Shown piece after piece: positions 11,460 to 22,710 of a stretch of DNA of 64,000 nt. The translations under genes and the position numbers were made by a program. The notes under the pieces are model-generated. The model was not told the origin of the DNA, did not search any database, and was given only the letters and a program-made list of their open reading frames with translations. The stretch is taken from NCBI GenBank assembly GCA_028753945.1, contig JAPNXP010000003.1, positions 3,906,001 through 3,970,000 on the forward strand, in the 5' to 3' direction. Every line of letters begins with the position of its first letter. The stretch's first letter is position 1. The DNA is from Hexactinellida sp. DTS-2022 (Eukaryota; Porifera; Hexactinellida).

Positions 11460-12594
11460 CACGGACTACTATAATACCGGACGCGACAAAGCCAAACCAC
11501 AGTCAAAAATGCGTAGGCTGAACATTGTATGACTGAAAATATGGTCAATTCTGATGTTTAGCCACTAAATTTGGTATCTAACACAATCTTCGGGCGCTGA
11601 ATTCAAAAATGACAATTTCAAGGTTCAAAAACATACTCCCCGCCCGTGACCTTCGTTATATAAGGCCTTACTACTACTCCGAACCATGGATTACTTAAAG
11701 GCCATTGATTATTATCCGACATATCTTTATCTCAATAGATAGTAATGACAGAACTGAGAAATACATTATAATTCTATAGGAAGTTAGGAACATGATATCA
11801 AGACATACATAACACCCTTTAGAATTGTGATATATCACCATTTGATTACGTAATCGCTATTTTTCGTGGAAATTATCGTGTTTTATAGCCTGCTTTTGAC
11901 ATAGTTAAACGCGTTATAATTGTTCAAAATTGGAACATGAGGATGTCCATAACTAGTTGAATGAAATATATCGAAATTGTAAATGGAATGTTGACACATT
12001 CCTCGGTTGCCAGGGAAATGCATATTTCTTAAAATGAGCCATAACTCAAAAACTATCTACTTTATGTAAACTATGCTAGTACTGATCTATCCGCAATTGG
12101 TAACTTCCTATTCATTGATAGTACATTTTCTAGGCCTAACTTCAATAATATTTGAAATAATGAGTGTATTAGCACTTAATTATTTATATGGTAATACACT
12201 CATTATCTCAAAGATTTTTGAATGGTGTGTATCACAATTCTAAAGGGTGTTATGTAGGCCTTGATATCATGTTCCTAACTTCCTATAGAATTATAATGCA
12301 TTTCTCAGGTCTGTCATTACTATCTATTGAGATAAAGATATGTCGGATAATAATCAATGGCCTTAAAGTAATCCATGGTTCGGAGTAGTAGTAAGGCCTT
12401 ATATAACGAAGGTCACGGGCGGGGAATGAATTTTTGAACCTTGAAATTGTCATTTTTGAATTCAGCGCCCAAAGATTGTGTTAGATACCAAATTTAGTGA
12501 CTAAACATACAGAATTGACCATCATACAATGTTCAGCCTACGCATTTTTGACTGTGGTTTGGCTTTGTCGCGTCCGGTATTATAGTAGTCCGTG
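11460..12594. mobile_element. 1.1 kb concentric palindromic element
   Basis: Outer arms begin CACGGACTACTATAATACCG and are near-perfect inverted repeats of about 185 bp. Inside sits a second palindrome (11645-12417) with ends GTGACCTTCGTTATATAAGG. The 7 bp flanks GTAGTAC (11453-11459, 12595-12601) look like a target duplication. No open frame resembles a transposase. The inner element recurs alone at 37747-38607, so the outer arms may be a separate element hit near its centre. Confidence 0.8.
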
Positions 12595-12597
12595 GTA

Positions 12598-12720
12598 GTA
12601 CTGTTGTATGACGGTTTACTTAACATGACAGTTTACTTACCTCTATTACTATAACAGAAAGTATCCATGGTTAATTATGGTTGTAGTAATAGAGGTAAGT
12701 AAACCGTCATACAACAGTAC
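12598..12720. mobile_element. Short foldback, TACTGTTGTATGAC family
   Basis: AGTACTGTTGTATGACGG... and its inverted copy meet around a short loop. The same terminal sequence bounds the 1.3 kb element at 28506-29781. It abuts the right flank of the palindrome at 11460-12594. Confidence 0.75.
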
Positions 12721-12953
12721 ATATCGTATTATCCCCGTCTCAACTATTTCCTCATCTGTAATTATAGAGGCCACTCGCATTACCTTTGATACAGTTCAGG
12801 CTTGGACTGGGTCACCGGGTCAACCGGGTCACTTAATTTTGATTTTACCCGATTCTTCACAGTAATGCTAATTAAATTTTATTGGTTTGTAGAATTATAA
12901 CTTAGAAAGATTCATCTAATATAGTAAGTCATTTAATATTTATGAGACATAGT

Positions 12954-13097
12954 CATTGGCGCCGATTTCTTTTGATTTCCTATGAAATTTGGGCGGGTCC
13001 ATCCTCAGATTCTGAGCCATAGGCGCCGATTTCTTATGATTTCCTCTAAATTTGGGCGGGTCCGGACCCGCCCAAATCGGCACTATCGGCGCCTATG
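12954..13097. mobile_element. hAT MITE, CATAGGCG family
   Basis: CATTGGCGCCGATTT...GGCGCCTATG with a perfect 8 bp duplication GACATAGT (12946-12953, 13098-13105). It carries a second internal CATAGGCGCC end at 13019, perhaps a partial duplication. Confidence 0.9.
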
Positions 13098-13518
13098 GAC
13101 ATAGTACTTCAATTGAAATTTCTTTGGTATCGCTGGTCACTGTATACTTACTTACCGGGTCAACCGGGTCATCGGGTAAAAATGTACCGGGTCATGAAAT
13201 CTTGACCCGATCCAAGCCTGATACAGTTTGCGAATGTAAACTAGATTACTTTTTACATTTTCGTGGGACAAATTTACGCTTAATTTTACACATTTTGTTT
13301 TTACTCTCAACTTTTGTCTTCTTAAATGTTTGAAATTCATATGATTTAGGTTTTAAATACCCACAATACACTTTTAAAATTACACTGCTTTAGCTCTAAA
13401 AAAACAGCTATTTTGTATTCTTACTATTAAGTTTATTAACCTTTTTGTATTGAAAAGTAAGAACACGAACACACACAAAATTTCCCTCGATTTTGAACTA
13501 AATAAATAATACCCCAAG
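13098..13518. other. No gene recognised
   Basis: AT-rich stretch. A short CCGGGTCA-containing tract (12800-12850, 13155-13205) flanks the hAT MITE and may be the arms of an older element into which it jumped. Confidence 0.45.
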
Positions 13519-13747
13519 GCGTGACCTACGTTATAATAAGGCCTATTCAGTGTTATCAAAATGTGGATAGGCCTTATTCAGGGCCGTAGCCACTGGTCAG
13601 GTTGGTCAGGTTTCAACCTGACCACTTTTGGTTGGTTGGACAGGTTAACCTGAACCCTTGGTCCTGTTGGTACTGTATCCAGCCCGGTCTAACCTGACCA
13701 CTTTTAATTGGTGGCTACGGCACTGTTATTATAACGTAGGTCACGCC
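13519..13747. mobile_element. GGCGTGACC palindromic MITE with nested insertion
   Basis: Inverted ends GGCGTGACCTACGTTATAAT, related to the GTGACCTTCG elements at 11645 and 37747. A second element, 13579-13725 (CAGGGCCGTAGCCAC...GGTGGCTACGGCACTG), sits inside. The inner one is hAT-like and rich in AACCTGACC motifs; its target duplication is unclear. Confidence 0.7.
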
Positions 13748-13749
13748 CA

Positions 13750-14274
13750 AGACTACTAAATCACAAAATGGAGACATTCTAAAATTTTAAAAAATTATAA
13801 AGCAACCACATGCTAAAATACAATTAATATCCGAGTTTATGGCCTATTCAATATACGGCTAATTATCCCACCGAGAAGGCCAGTTTCTAATTTTCATTCT
13901 AAGCTAAACTATGCCTCCTATTTGCATAATTTGCATTGTATATGGGGTAATCAACCATCGCGAGTCCAATGGAATCACTTTTGAGAATCTGAGATATGTG
14001 GTTAAGCAGTTTAGGCGCAATTTCATGGTGACGGTAACAATCTATAGTAAAATTTAAAATATTTCAAATATCATAAATTTCATTTTCTTGCTACTAAATA
14101 GGGATATACTATTTCATACCCCAAAGGCTACTAAATCACAAAATGGCGACAAATTAGCCGACAATATATATATATATTTTAATTATAAAGCAACCACATG
14201 CTAAAATACAAGTATTATCCGAGTTACAACTTACTATTTTCGTCCATAAAACGATATAATTGCTGGTTTATATA
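13750..14274. other. Intronic repeat-like sequence, no gene
   Basis: Segments near 13775-13830 and 14130-14220 resemble each other. A block near 13910-14010 is found again, inverted, near 15880-15985. No coding sequence was recognised. Confidence 0.5.
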
Positions 14275-15075
14275 TACGAGCCCTTCGGTCTCGGTCGCTT
14301 AGCGACGGATCACTCTCTCACAAAGGCCGCTTCGTGACCTTTGTTCGTTCGTGGTAGACACTATGTAATACAAATAACGGCCGCTTTGCGGCCTTACCCA
14401 CCGTGAGGTAAAACAGAATAGAAAAAAGATTTATCTAGTTCAAATAGGAATTTATATAAACACTTATTCATATCTAAATATCTAAACTTATGCACTTCTG
14501 TATGCTATTAATAAATCACTAATAGAACTAACTAAACTGTATACATGCAGGTGGAGCCAGCAGGTAATTACCAAACCTCAATATGTGCAGTGAATTTAAT
14601 ATGTGAATATGTGCAATGAATTTAAAGCAATAATAATAATAATCATAATAATTAATTCCCACGTGACGTCATAAACCCATAAATCGGAATACGTGTGTCT
14701 CATTTCATGTTGTCTTGCCATCTAAAATTGTGGGCGTATCGGTTTTAGAAATGAAAGAGTTATTCCCAAATAAGTGCCTTTTTGACGTCATAATCCCGTT
14801 ATTTTGTTTCAAAAACCAATAGATCGTTGCCGCAGTACAAAATTACCCTAGGATATAAATTTTCAGCTTTCTGGGACTCGTAGTCTTCCCAATCAATTAT
14901 GTACAAACAGACAAACAGACAAACAAACATACAATAATTCCGCTTTTAATATACGAGCCCTTCGGTCTCGGTCGCTTCGCGACGGATCACTCTCTCACAA
15001 AAGTCGCTTCGCGACTTTTGTTCGTTCGTGTTAGGCACTACGGGATACAATTAACGGCCGCTTCGCGTCCTTTCC
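14275..15075 (+). repeat. Duplicated GC-rich CGAGCCCTTCGGTCTCGG repeat
   Basis: Blocks at about 14275-14400 and 14950-15072 are near-identical: CGAGCCCTTCGGTCTCGG, then stem-forming TCGCTTCGCGA and TTCGTTCGTG. Inverted remnants occur at about 21885-21957 and 59300-59375. The region between holds a member of the foldback repeat family (about 14800-14940). No ORF. Confidence 0.75.
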
Positions 15076-15179
15076 CTCCCCAAAAGCAATCACATTAATA
15101 ATGAGTTTTAATAGCTCAATAAATTTCAGTTGCACGATAAGAAAGCTCGAATCAAAATAATACTAAAAGAAAAACAGGC

Positions 15180-15735
15180 AATAGAATAGACAAATGATTG
15201 ATTGGTTAAATGAATTTATTTTCAATCAATCAAATTGGAGCCTCAGAAAATATTTCTATTATGCACAATCTATTTATACTAATTGATGAAATCTGCTAAT
15301 CCATACTAACAAACCCTCGAATTTAATTGGCTAAAACTGGATTATTACACTTGCACTTTGCTATACCTGTGTTGGTACGATACGCTATTTATGGTTGATT
15401 AGTGTACGGACTAATTAATTAACTGTGTTACAATCAGAAGAAAAATGGGAATTCGTGAACTGCTATCAGGTGTAGAAATTTAGTGTATGTCTAATGCTTT
15501 GAATTTTCTACAGATCGGAGCAAAATTGGGAAGCTAGTACAAAATATCTGTTTTTCGCAACTGTGGCGTCATAGACCCGTTATTTTGTTTCAAAAACCAA
15601 TAGATCGTTGTCGCAGTACAAAATTACCCCTGTATACAAATTTTCAGCTTTCTGGGACTCGTAGTCTTTCCAAATAATTCTGGACAAACACACAAACACA
15701 CAAACACACAACAATTGCTCTTTTAATATAAAGAT
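15180..15735 (+). repeat. Dispersed foldback repeat family, long copy
   Basis: Contains AATGATTGATTGGTTAAATG, GAGCCTCAGAAAATATTTC and CTTTCTGGGACTCGTAGTC blocks seen again (some inverted) at 14.8, 17.0, 21.6 and 58.6-58.9 kb. It ends in an ACAAACACACAAAC run. Non-coding; superfamily unassigned. Confidence 0.65.
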
Positions 15736-16071
15736 AGATAGATTCATTCTCATTCTATATTCTGAAAATGTATACTAAGTATATTAGCATTTAGCAAATT
15801 ATCTTCATTTCTCGTAGTTCTTTAGACTCGAATTGTATATTTTGTATATTTGTGATGTCATCGTTAAATGGCGCCTAAACAGCTTAACCACAAATCTCAG
15901 ATTCTCAAAAGTGGTTCCATTGGACTCACGAGTCACGATGGTTTATTACCCCATATACAATGCAAATAATAACAATAGGAGGCATAGTTTAGCTTAGAAT
16001 AAAATTACAAAACTGGACTGGACTTCTACTATGATTCGGCAGCATGTATAGCCGTATTAGTAGGCCATCAG

Positions 16072-16392
16072 CAGGGTTGATAAAAATCATGATTTTTTTG
16101 ATTTAAATCAGAGTTTTGATTTTAATTGTTTTTTTTGCAATCTATATCACACTGACGTATATTATTTGGCTAATAGATTAATTACATTGATAATGACTCA
16201 TTATCATTCTAATTTGACTCATTATCAATGTATTTCTTTTCTTTTCGCAAAAAACAATAGACATAAAAATCTGATTAAAATCAAAGAAGTCTGATTAAAA
16301 TCAAAAAAATCCGATTTTTTTGATTTTAATCAGACTTTTTTGATTTTAATCAGATTTTTGATTCTAATCATGATTTAAATCAAACAATCCTG
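16072..16392. mobile_element. hAT-like MITE built from TGATTTAAATCA motifs
   Basis: Ends CAGGGTTGATAAAAATCATG and ATTTAAATCAAACAATCCTG. Possible imperfect duplication (AGGCCATC/AGGCCATG) with two extra bases at the left. Both subterminal regions consist of repeats of TGATTTAAATCA and its variants. Second copy at 37345-37651. Confidence 0.75.
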
Positions 16393-16465
16393 AGGCCATG
16401 GTGTGATAATTATATATGTGATTCATGGTATAAATTGATTGATAGATAACGGGCATTAAATTTGA

Positions 16466-16562
16466 AAAGGCATGTGTTTGGAATACAAGCGAGGGCCACA
16501 GGCCCGAGTGTAAGTTGTAAGAACGCGCGTAGCGCGGACGAACAGCTTGTTTATATAAAGTA
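16466..16562 (-). repeat. Dispersed GC-rich palindromic repeat, copy 2 (inverted)
   Basis: Inverted copy of 4413-4512, with AAGCGAGGGCCACAGGCCC and CGCGCGTAGCGCGG. It lies about 100 bp upstream of zinc-finger exon B. Confidence 0.75.
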
Positions 16563-16668
16563 GCGATTTACAATAATTTCAGTTTTAACCTGTTAAAACA
16601 ATTCCTCCAACACTTGCTGGTCCTTGAGGGTACTCACACACATAGTATGAGCCTTATTATTTTCCCAG

Positions 16669-17022
16669 GTGCAGACATACCACAGCGTGTCCAAAGCTTG
16701 GAAATAACAGATTCTGAGCCTACCAGAGATTATACAGAACTTCATTCACCTCATTTGATAACTGAGGAAGACAGTAATCCTTATTACTGTCCTGACTGTG
16801 GTCGATGTTTAGGCTATTCGTATAAATCTCTCCAGAATCATATTGGTAGGTATACAGGGTACTGCAGGGAGAAATTTGCTGGAAGAAGATTCTACGGGTG
16901 TAAATACTGTAAGGAAGAATTTCATGAACTCATTAATCTCAAAATACATAACAAAAAATTTGGCGATGCATGCAAGACCAATCAGATCACATTGAATAAA
17001 AATAATATCATCTTCAACTATA
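16669..17022 (+). CDS. Paired C2HC zinc-finger exon B of the inferred gene
   Basis: A strong acceptor TATTATTTTCCCAG precedes 16669, leaving two bases to complete a codon (phase 1). About 40 residues lead to the finger pair: C-x2-C-x13-H-x7-C (starts YYCPDCGRCLGYSY) and C-x2-C-x12-H-x7-C (starts FYGCKYCKEEFHEL). Both have the spacing of exon A. A donor A|GTGAGTT at 17022/17023 leaves one base, again phase 1, so the exon is symmetrical and could be skipped or alternated without changing frame. The frame continues into the intron to 17126, which would be read only if the donor is not used. Likely DNA-binding; targets unknown. Confidence 0.72.
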
Positions 17023-17034
17023 GTGAGTTATACA

Positions 17035-17205
17035 TCTGTATATTAAAAGTACAATTGTTTGTGCGTGTGTGTTTGTCCAGGATAGGAAAGACCCCAAGCT
17101 CTAGAGATCTGAAAATTTGCATATAGGGGTAATTTTACACGCTGACAACGATCTATTGGTTTCTAAACGAAATAACTATATGACGTCATAAAGGCACAAT
17201 GTGAA
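17035..17205 (-). repeat. Foldback repeat family, short inverted copy
   Basis: GTGTGTTTGTCC...GATCTATTGGTTTCT...TATGACGTCATA, the inverse of blocks at 14800-14940 and 15560-15720. It follows directly after exon B. Confidence 0.65.
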
Positions 17206-17391
17206 CACCTATTCACATATTGTAGTTACATAACGTCACGAAATAACACATTAAGTAATAACTCCAACAGTTTTAACTCAATCGCTCCAAAAAATGTATA
17301 ACTTTATAGAACTAAGTGTGTTAGCCAATTTTCTATTGTACATATCACTTTAATTTTCCTCTGGGCCCGTATTCACTAAGATTACTTAGTA

Positions 17392-17579
17392 CAAGGGTGC
17401 TCAAACGGTGGCCCGCGAGACCATTCGCTGTGTCCCGCGGATAATTCGCTTCTTGAGGTCAAATAGTATAGCTTGAAAATTGATTAAACTAAAGCCAGAG
17501 GCGATCTATGATTTGTGGCCCGTAAGGCGGAGCCTAATATTTAAAGTGGCCCGTAGATTTAAAAGTTTGAGCACTTCTG
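17392..17579. mobile_element. hAT MITE nested in the Harbinger terminus
   Basis: CAAGGGTGCTCAAACGGTGG...AAGTTTGAGCACTTCTG with a perfect 8 bp duplication ACTTAGTA (17384-17391, 17580-17587). It inserted after the tandem terminal repeat existed. Confidence 0.93.
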
Positions 17580-18873
17580 ACTTAGTACCTAAGTTACTAA
17601 GTATATACATAAGTACTAAGTACGTACTTAGTTAAGTACATACTTAAGTCGTATTCACTAAAAAATATTGTTGTACTTAAGTACATACTTAACTAAGTAT
17701 GTACTAAAATACGAAATTGAATTATATTTATTCAATTATATTTAATAGCATACATATTAGTGTATGGACTATGGAATGCTATTTGTAATAGCTTGCTGTA
17801 TTCTTTTAACTTAAAAAAATATTCTCAATGAAGTTCCTGTGATTTGTGTGCTTGAAAAAACAGGGCCCGTATTCACTAAGATTACTTAGTACTTAAGTAC
17901 TAAGTATATACTTAACATACTTAAGTCGTATTCACTAAGAAATATTGTTGTACTTAAGTACATACTTAACTAAGTACGTACTTAAGTACGAAATTATATT
18001 TATACGTGTATTTTATATTTATTCAATTATATTTATAGTACACTGTTCATTCTTTTGGAATTGGCTTTACGTAATATTCAACGTAGTATTGATAATTCAA
18101 TATTTAAATTACATTTTATCTTAGTGAAGTATCTACATTATTATTTTGAATAGTAGAATTGACATCATCAATCAACTGTCCAAGTGTTTTTATTTCAATT
18201 GTATGAAACACAAATTCACTTTGAAGCTATAACCAATCAATAACAGTCATTATAGAGCAGTATAGTTATGTAATACTGTATATTCTATAGTATTCAGTCT
18301 ACCATAAGAGTACAATACAATATGGAGAAGATGGCTGATTTCCGTAAAAGAAAACCGTTAATAAAACGGAGAATTGATTAGCGACCTATTCATTTTAATT
18401 GATATATAGAAAGAACATCCTTAGGAGAATACAACCACTATATTTTTTTATTTTCTATATTTTTTTCCGGCCGGACGGAACTCTATCAGAACGAATTCAA
18501 TTCACTTATAGTATAAAACTATAGAGGACCCTACTATAACGGTTTTACTAGAAGAAGCACACTAAAATAGGTTTCAGCATGTTGGTGAATATTTTTCACT
18601 ACACAATTGCTAGTTGCAAACGAATGCATGCATTATTATTTATTCAAATAGAGAATTTAATTACACAAATGCTAGTTGCAAAGGAATGCATGGTATTTTC
18701 TTTATTCAAATAGAGAACTTAATTATTATTTTGAATTTTGTATCTTGCATTTTAACGTTAAATTAACATTCCAAGTAACCATAAATCCATCAATTGTTTG
18801 ATAACTGATTACGCAATTAAGTATAAATCTGTGATTTAAATCTGATTCATTCAATTACACAAAATTCTTACAA

Positions 18874-19917
18874 ATGGCACAAATGATTCCACTATTTCTA
18901 GCAGAAGAAGAAGAAAACTCTTCATCTATGGCACGTCCAAGAATTTTTAGGGATATTACTGATCCCTTAGATTGTTATGATGATTTGGAACTTGTTCAAC
19001 GTTTCCGCTTCTCTAGATCATCAATTTCAAGAATCACTGAGTTAATAGCTCATCGTTTAAACTTTACAGATCGCTCCCATGCCGCTCCCCCACATTTACA
19101 GGTTTGTGTTGCACTTCAGTTTTTTGCTTCTGGAACGTTCCAGATAATCTGTGGAGATGGAGTTAATGTAAGCCAGTCTTCAGCTTCTCGCTATATTCAT
19201 GATGTTTCACAAGGTTTTCAGGATATATACAACCAGTATGTTAGTATGCCAAGCTCAGCTGAGAAGGCAGAAGTCAAGAACAAATTTTACGAAATTGCTC
19301 ATTTTCCAGGCGTCCTTGGACTAGTTGACGGGACACATATACGCATTCAAAAACCATCTGAAAATGAAGCAGATTACGTGAACCGACATTTTTACCACTC
19401 AATTAATGTCCAAGTTATATGTCGATCGGATGGTATAATTAGTGATGTGTTGGCTCGTTTTCCTGGATCTGTTCACGATTCTCGCATTTGGAAGCTTTCT
19501 CGGGCTGGAATATATGTTGAAAACAACTTATTAATCGGGGAGCACATATTAGGGGATAGTGGTTACATGCTAAAGCCCTACTTACTGACACCCTATCGAC
19601 AACCAGCCTCGACTCCCCAATCCAATTATAACTATGCTCATAAGAAAACACGTGTTATAATTGAGCAAACATTTGGAAGATGGAAACGTAGATTTCATTG
19701 TCTTCATGGCGAACTTCGGATGTCTCCAGATAAAGTATGCATGATAATAGTTGCTTGTGCAGTATTGCATAATATGGCAATTATGTGGAAACAACCTCTA
19801 TTAGATGACGAATTCTCCAATGTAACTGATCCGAGTGAGCTGTTTGAGGTTGAGGATACTGGCCATATGGCTGCCAAACATTATCGAGATCAATTCTCCA
19901 TTCATAATTTCAGCTAA
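18874..19917 (+). CDS. PIF/Harbinger (HARBI1-like) transposase, intact 347 aa
   Basis: DDE-type nuclease that excises and integrates the Harbinger element. N-terminal helix-turn-helix-like region (about residues 40-110, ending in the SQSSASRYI motif). Catalytic core: GLVDGTHI (D152), PGSVHDSRIW (D202, conserved), LGDSGYML (D228) and VIIEQTFGRWKRRF (E264). The likely triad is D152/D228/E264. Length fits the family (about 340-400). The start ATG at 18874 is followed at residue 19 by a second ATG. No stop or frameshift; it looks functional. In this superfamily the transposase needs its Myb-like partner, which lies 360 bp downstream but is frameshifted here. Confidence 0.95.
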   Translation: MAQMIPLFLAEEEENSSSMARPRIFRDITDPLDCYDDLELVQRFRFSRSSISRITELIAHRLNFTDRSHAAPPHLQVCVALQFFASGTFQIICGDGVNVSQSSASRYIHDVSQGFQDIYNQYVSMPSSAEKAEVKNKFYEIAHFPGVLGLVDGTHIRIQKPSENEADYVNRHFYHSINVQVICRSDGIISDVLARFPGSVHDSRIWKLSRAGIYVENNLLIGEHILGDSGYMLKPYLLTPYRQPASTPQSNYNYAHKKTRVIIEQTFGRWKRRFHCLHGELRMSPDKVCMIIVACAVLHNMAIMWKQPLLDDEFSNVTDPSELFEVEDTGHMAAKHYRDQFSIHNFS

Positions 19918-20276
19918 TATTTCAATAGCAGTATTGTATATTGTTAATACAGTATTATCCGCTTAATAGAGCCACTGTTAATAGATTTCACCGTTTAATT
20001 GAGTCAAATTAACCCTGTCCCGAGGTGACTCCAGAGTCTAAACGCATTTAAATTAAGTTAGGGATGTAATGCAACATGGGATGTATTAGCATAGCATATT
20101 AGTGTATGGAATGCTATTGTATTAGCTTGCTTTATTCTTTTAACTGTAAAAAGAATATTCTCTTTGAAGTTCCTGCGATTTTCGTGCTTGAGAAATATCG
20201 TCGAGTACAATTGCATCGGCTGTTGTTATTGCAAAAGTATAAATTAAAGTGATTATTTGAATTTCAGCTAAAGAAA

Positions 20277-20985
20277 ATGGAAAAACCTCGAAAAAGTAAC
20301 TGGTCCAAAGAGGAAGAGTATACACTCATCGACGCGATTCAATCCGCTCGTGATTTACTCAGAGGTACTGGGCACTGTGCTGACCTCAATAGGAAGAAGA
20401 AATCACTGTGGACCGATATGGTAGGAAAGGTTAACTCGATCCATGGAAACAATAGAGATGTTAAAGACCTTAAGAAAAAATGGAATAATCTCAAGGGAGC
20501 TGCAAAGTCTCATGTCGATAGTAGTCGTCGAGAATCAAGACAGACAGGAGGAGGACCAAATGCAGTTGGAGAGATAAGTGACGAGGCTATACTTATCCTT
20601 TCTGCTGACAAAGACTTGTCAACCACTGCAACGGAGAGGGTAACAGATATGCTAGAGGGTACACCTGCATTTAGTGGAATTATGGGAAGTATAGACTTGT
20701 TCGAAGGACCATCAAATTCCCTACCTGAAGAACTTGTCATTGAATCAAGTTCCATGATCCTCGACGCACCAGAAGTTCTTGTAAACAATAGTTCTGCTGT
20801 TGGAATACGTACCCGCAAACGTAAAATCTTCAGCGAGGTCATTATCAGCCTCTGATCTACTCCCTCTACAGCAAGAAGTTCTCTGCAAACAAATGGAGGT
20901 TTTTTCAGCACAATTAGCCTTAATAGAGGAGCAGAGGGAATACTATCGACTGAAAAAACAGAAACTTTTAGAAAAAAAGAATTAA
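20277..20985 (+). pseudogene. Harbinger Myb/SANT-like DNA-binding protein, frameshifted
   Basis: ATG 20277 opens a 192-codon frame with a Myb/SANT-like trihelix (SNWSKEEEYTLIDAIQ ... LWTDMVGKV ... LKKKWNNLKGAAKSHV) and the QTGGGP motif typical of Harbinger second ORFs. It stops at 20855. The expected C-terminal tail (LLPLQQEVLCKQMEVF ... IEEQREYYRLKKQKLLEKK) follows in another frame to 20985, so a frameshift near 20830 separates the parts. A tiny intron is unlikely. In the family this protein binds the element's ends and brings the transposase into the nucleus. The copy may be non-functional or lack its tail. Confidence 0.85.
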
Positions 20986-21266
20986 AGTAATAATTGTTGA
21001 AAATAGAATAATAAACTTCCCCTAAAGTAAAGCAAGTACTACAAGATATATAATACAATGTTCTAATTAAACACCAACGTCTCAGGGTCAATAAAAGAAA
21101 ATTCTTATAAGTTAAGTTAACTTAGTAGGTTACTTAAGTTTTGTACTTAAGTATGTACTTAAGTACGCACTTAAATCTTAGTGAATACGACTTAAGTACG
21201 TACTTAGTACTTAAGTACTAAGTACTTACTTAAGTACGTACTTAACTTCTTAGTGAATACGGGCCC

Positions 21267-21524
21267 TGGTAAGAAGTAGACTTAACTTTTTGTTTACTTT
21301 TCAACAGAAAACTAAGCAAGAACTAAGTTTTATCTCAAAACTAAGCACAAACTAAGTTCAAACTAAGTTTAGACTTTAGTTTGAACTTAGTTTTGCTTCG
21401 TGAATACCGACTTAGTTTCAGACTTAGTTTGTGCTTAAACTTAGTTTAAACAAAGCACAAACTAATTTTATGCTTAGTTTAAGCACAAACTAAGTTCAAG
21501 AAGTTTAGTGAATAAGGCCCCAGC
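21267..21524. repeat. Second Harbinger-like terminal repeat
   Basis: Dense AACTAAGTTT/AAACTTAGTTT repeats ending GTTTAGTGAATAAGGCCCC, which resembles but does not equal the right TIR at 21266. Probably one end of a related MITE abutting the full element. Confidence 0.65.
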
Positions 21525-21579
21525 TGATATTAATAAAAATGTAAAAATGTGTGTTTGAAAATATTCGCATTTTCATCCA

Positions 21580-21965
21580 AATTATTTAGCCAAAAAAATT
21601 CGAGGGTTTGTTGGATTAGCTATACTCCATTCAATTACTGTGCATAATAGAAAGATTTTCTGAGGCTGCAATTTGATTGAGTGAAATAAATTCATCTAGC
21701 AATCATTTGTCTATTTTATTGATTTTTTTTGCACCTGAAATTTAGTGAGCTACTAATGTGAGACATTGAATTTCCCAAACAAATTAATTGTGTAACATTC
21801 TTATTAAGGAGACTTTATTAGAAATATATTTAATACGCCACAAAGATGTTAATTCTAAATGATTAGTTTCAAGGCGTAGTAAGGCTCGCAGCGGTTGTCA
21901 ATTGAGGCGCAAATCGCCGAACAGTCTCAAAGCGACCGAGACCGAAGGACTCGTTTATCTAATAA
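21580..21965 (-). repeat. Foldback repeat family plus CGAGCCCTTCGG remnant
   Basis: Blocks shared with 58720-58870 and 59140-59380 in the same orientation, and inverted relative to 15180-15350. Ends near GACCGAGACCGAAGGACTCG at 21957. Confidence 0.65.
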
Positions 21966-22710
21966 ACGTACTTTATTATTCACAAGGATTACATTTTTAT
22001 GTAATGTCTCACATTGTGACTGAGATAGAGGAATATTTCAATAAATTAATAATACATAAAACTATATAAAAATTTGAAGTTTATAACCTGTATAAGAGAT
22101 TAAGAATACACCAACCGACCAAAATTGCAAAAGTATATGAACAACAGGAATTTTAATCCAGACACAATATGCTTCTTGTAGCTTATTAACGGCTGTTTAA
22201 TCTACTCTGAAACACTTTAAATATGTTGCTATAGATATATCAATTTATTTTGAGTCATTTTTATCCAATATCCATGAAGTGGTACATGTCACCTGGCACT
22301 TGTGGCAGTTTTAACCTCCATGCTCCATAAACATGCGAATTGAAAAATTAAGTAGTTTTATTTTAGTTAACATAACGTTTATGTAAATATCCATGTATAA
22401 GCTTCTACAATTGTTATTATGCCGCTAGAAGCTTGAATGTATTAATACAAACTATTGTTGTTCAAATACTTTTGGCCGTATGGTGTATATATCCACTGTA
22501 ATTCCCTTATTTTCCCCATTATTGGAATCATTGTTTAATACTGTTCAGACATGTTATAACCTCAATACAGGTGTTAATTAGGAAAGAAGTAATATTGTTT
22601 GAATATAACTTCTCTAGTAGTGATACTTTTATGCGGAATGGCTAGTTAATAATAAGGACCATGCCAATTTATAAACTCACTCTACTTATTTTGATGTATC
22701 TATCCTACAG
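21966..22710. other. Intron sequence before zinc-finger exon C
   Basis: No open frame recognised. Segments at about 22110-22160 and 22420-22480 (CCAAAAGTATTTGAACA-like) resemble others near 11030, 23250-23320 and 24000, another low-copy dispersed repeat. Confidence 0.45.

Larger units (their letters stand above)
17363..21266 (+). mobile_element. PIF/Harbinger element, near-complete
   Basis: Ends GGGCCCGTATTCACTAAG...CTTAGTGAATACGGGCCC. Both termini are rich in ACTTAAGTAC-type motifs. The left terminal region is present twice in tandem (17363 and 17863). It carries the two genes expected of Harbinger: a transposase (18874-19917) and a Myb/SANT-like protein (20277-20985), both on the plus strand. 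Reading GG as the first bases gives a CTG duplication on each side, though TWA is usual. A segment near 17755-17860 is repeated at 20095-20200 inside the element. It sits in the second inferred intron of the zinc-finger gene. Confidence 0.88.
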
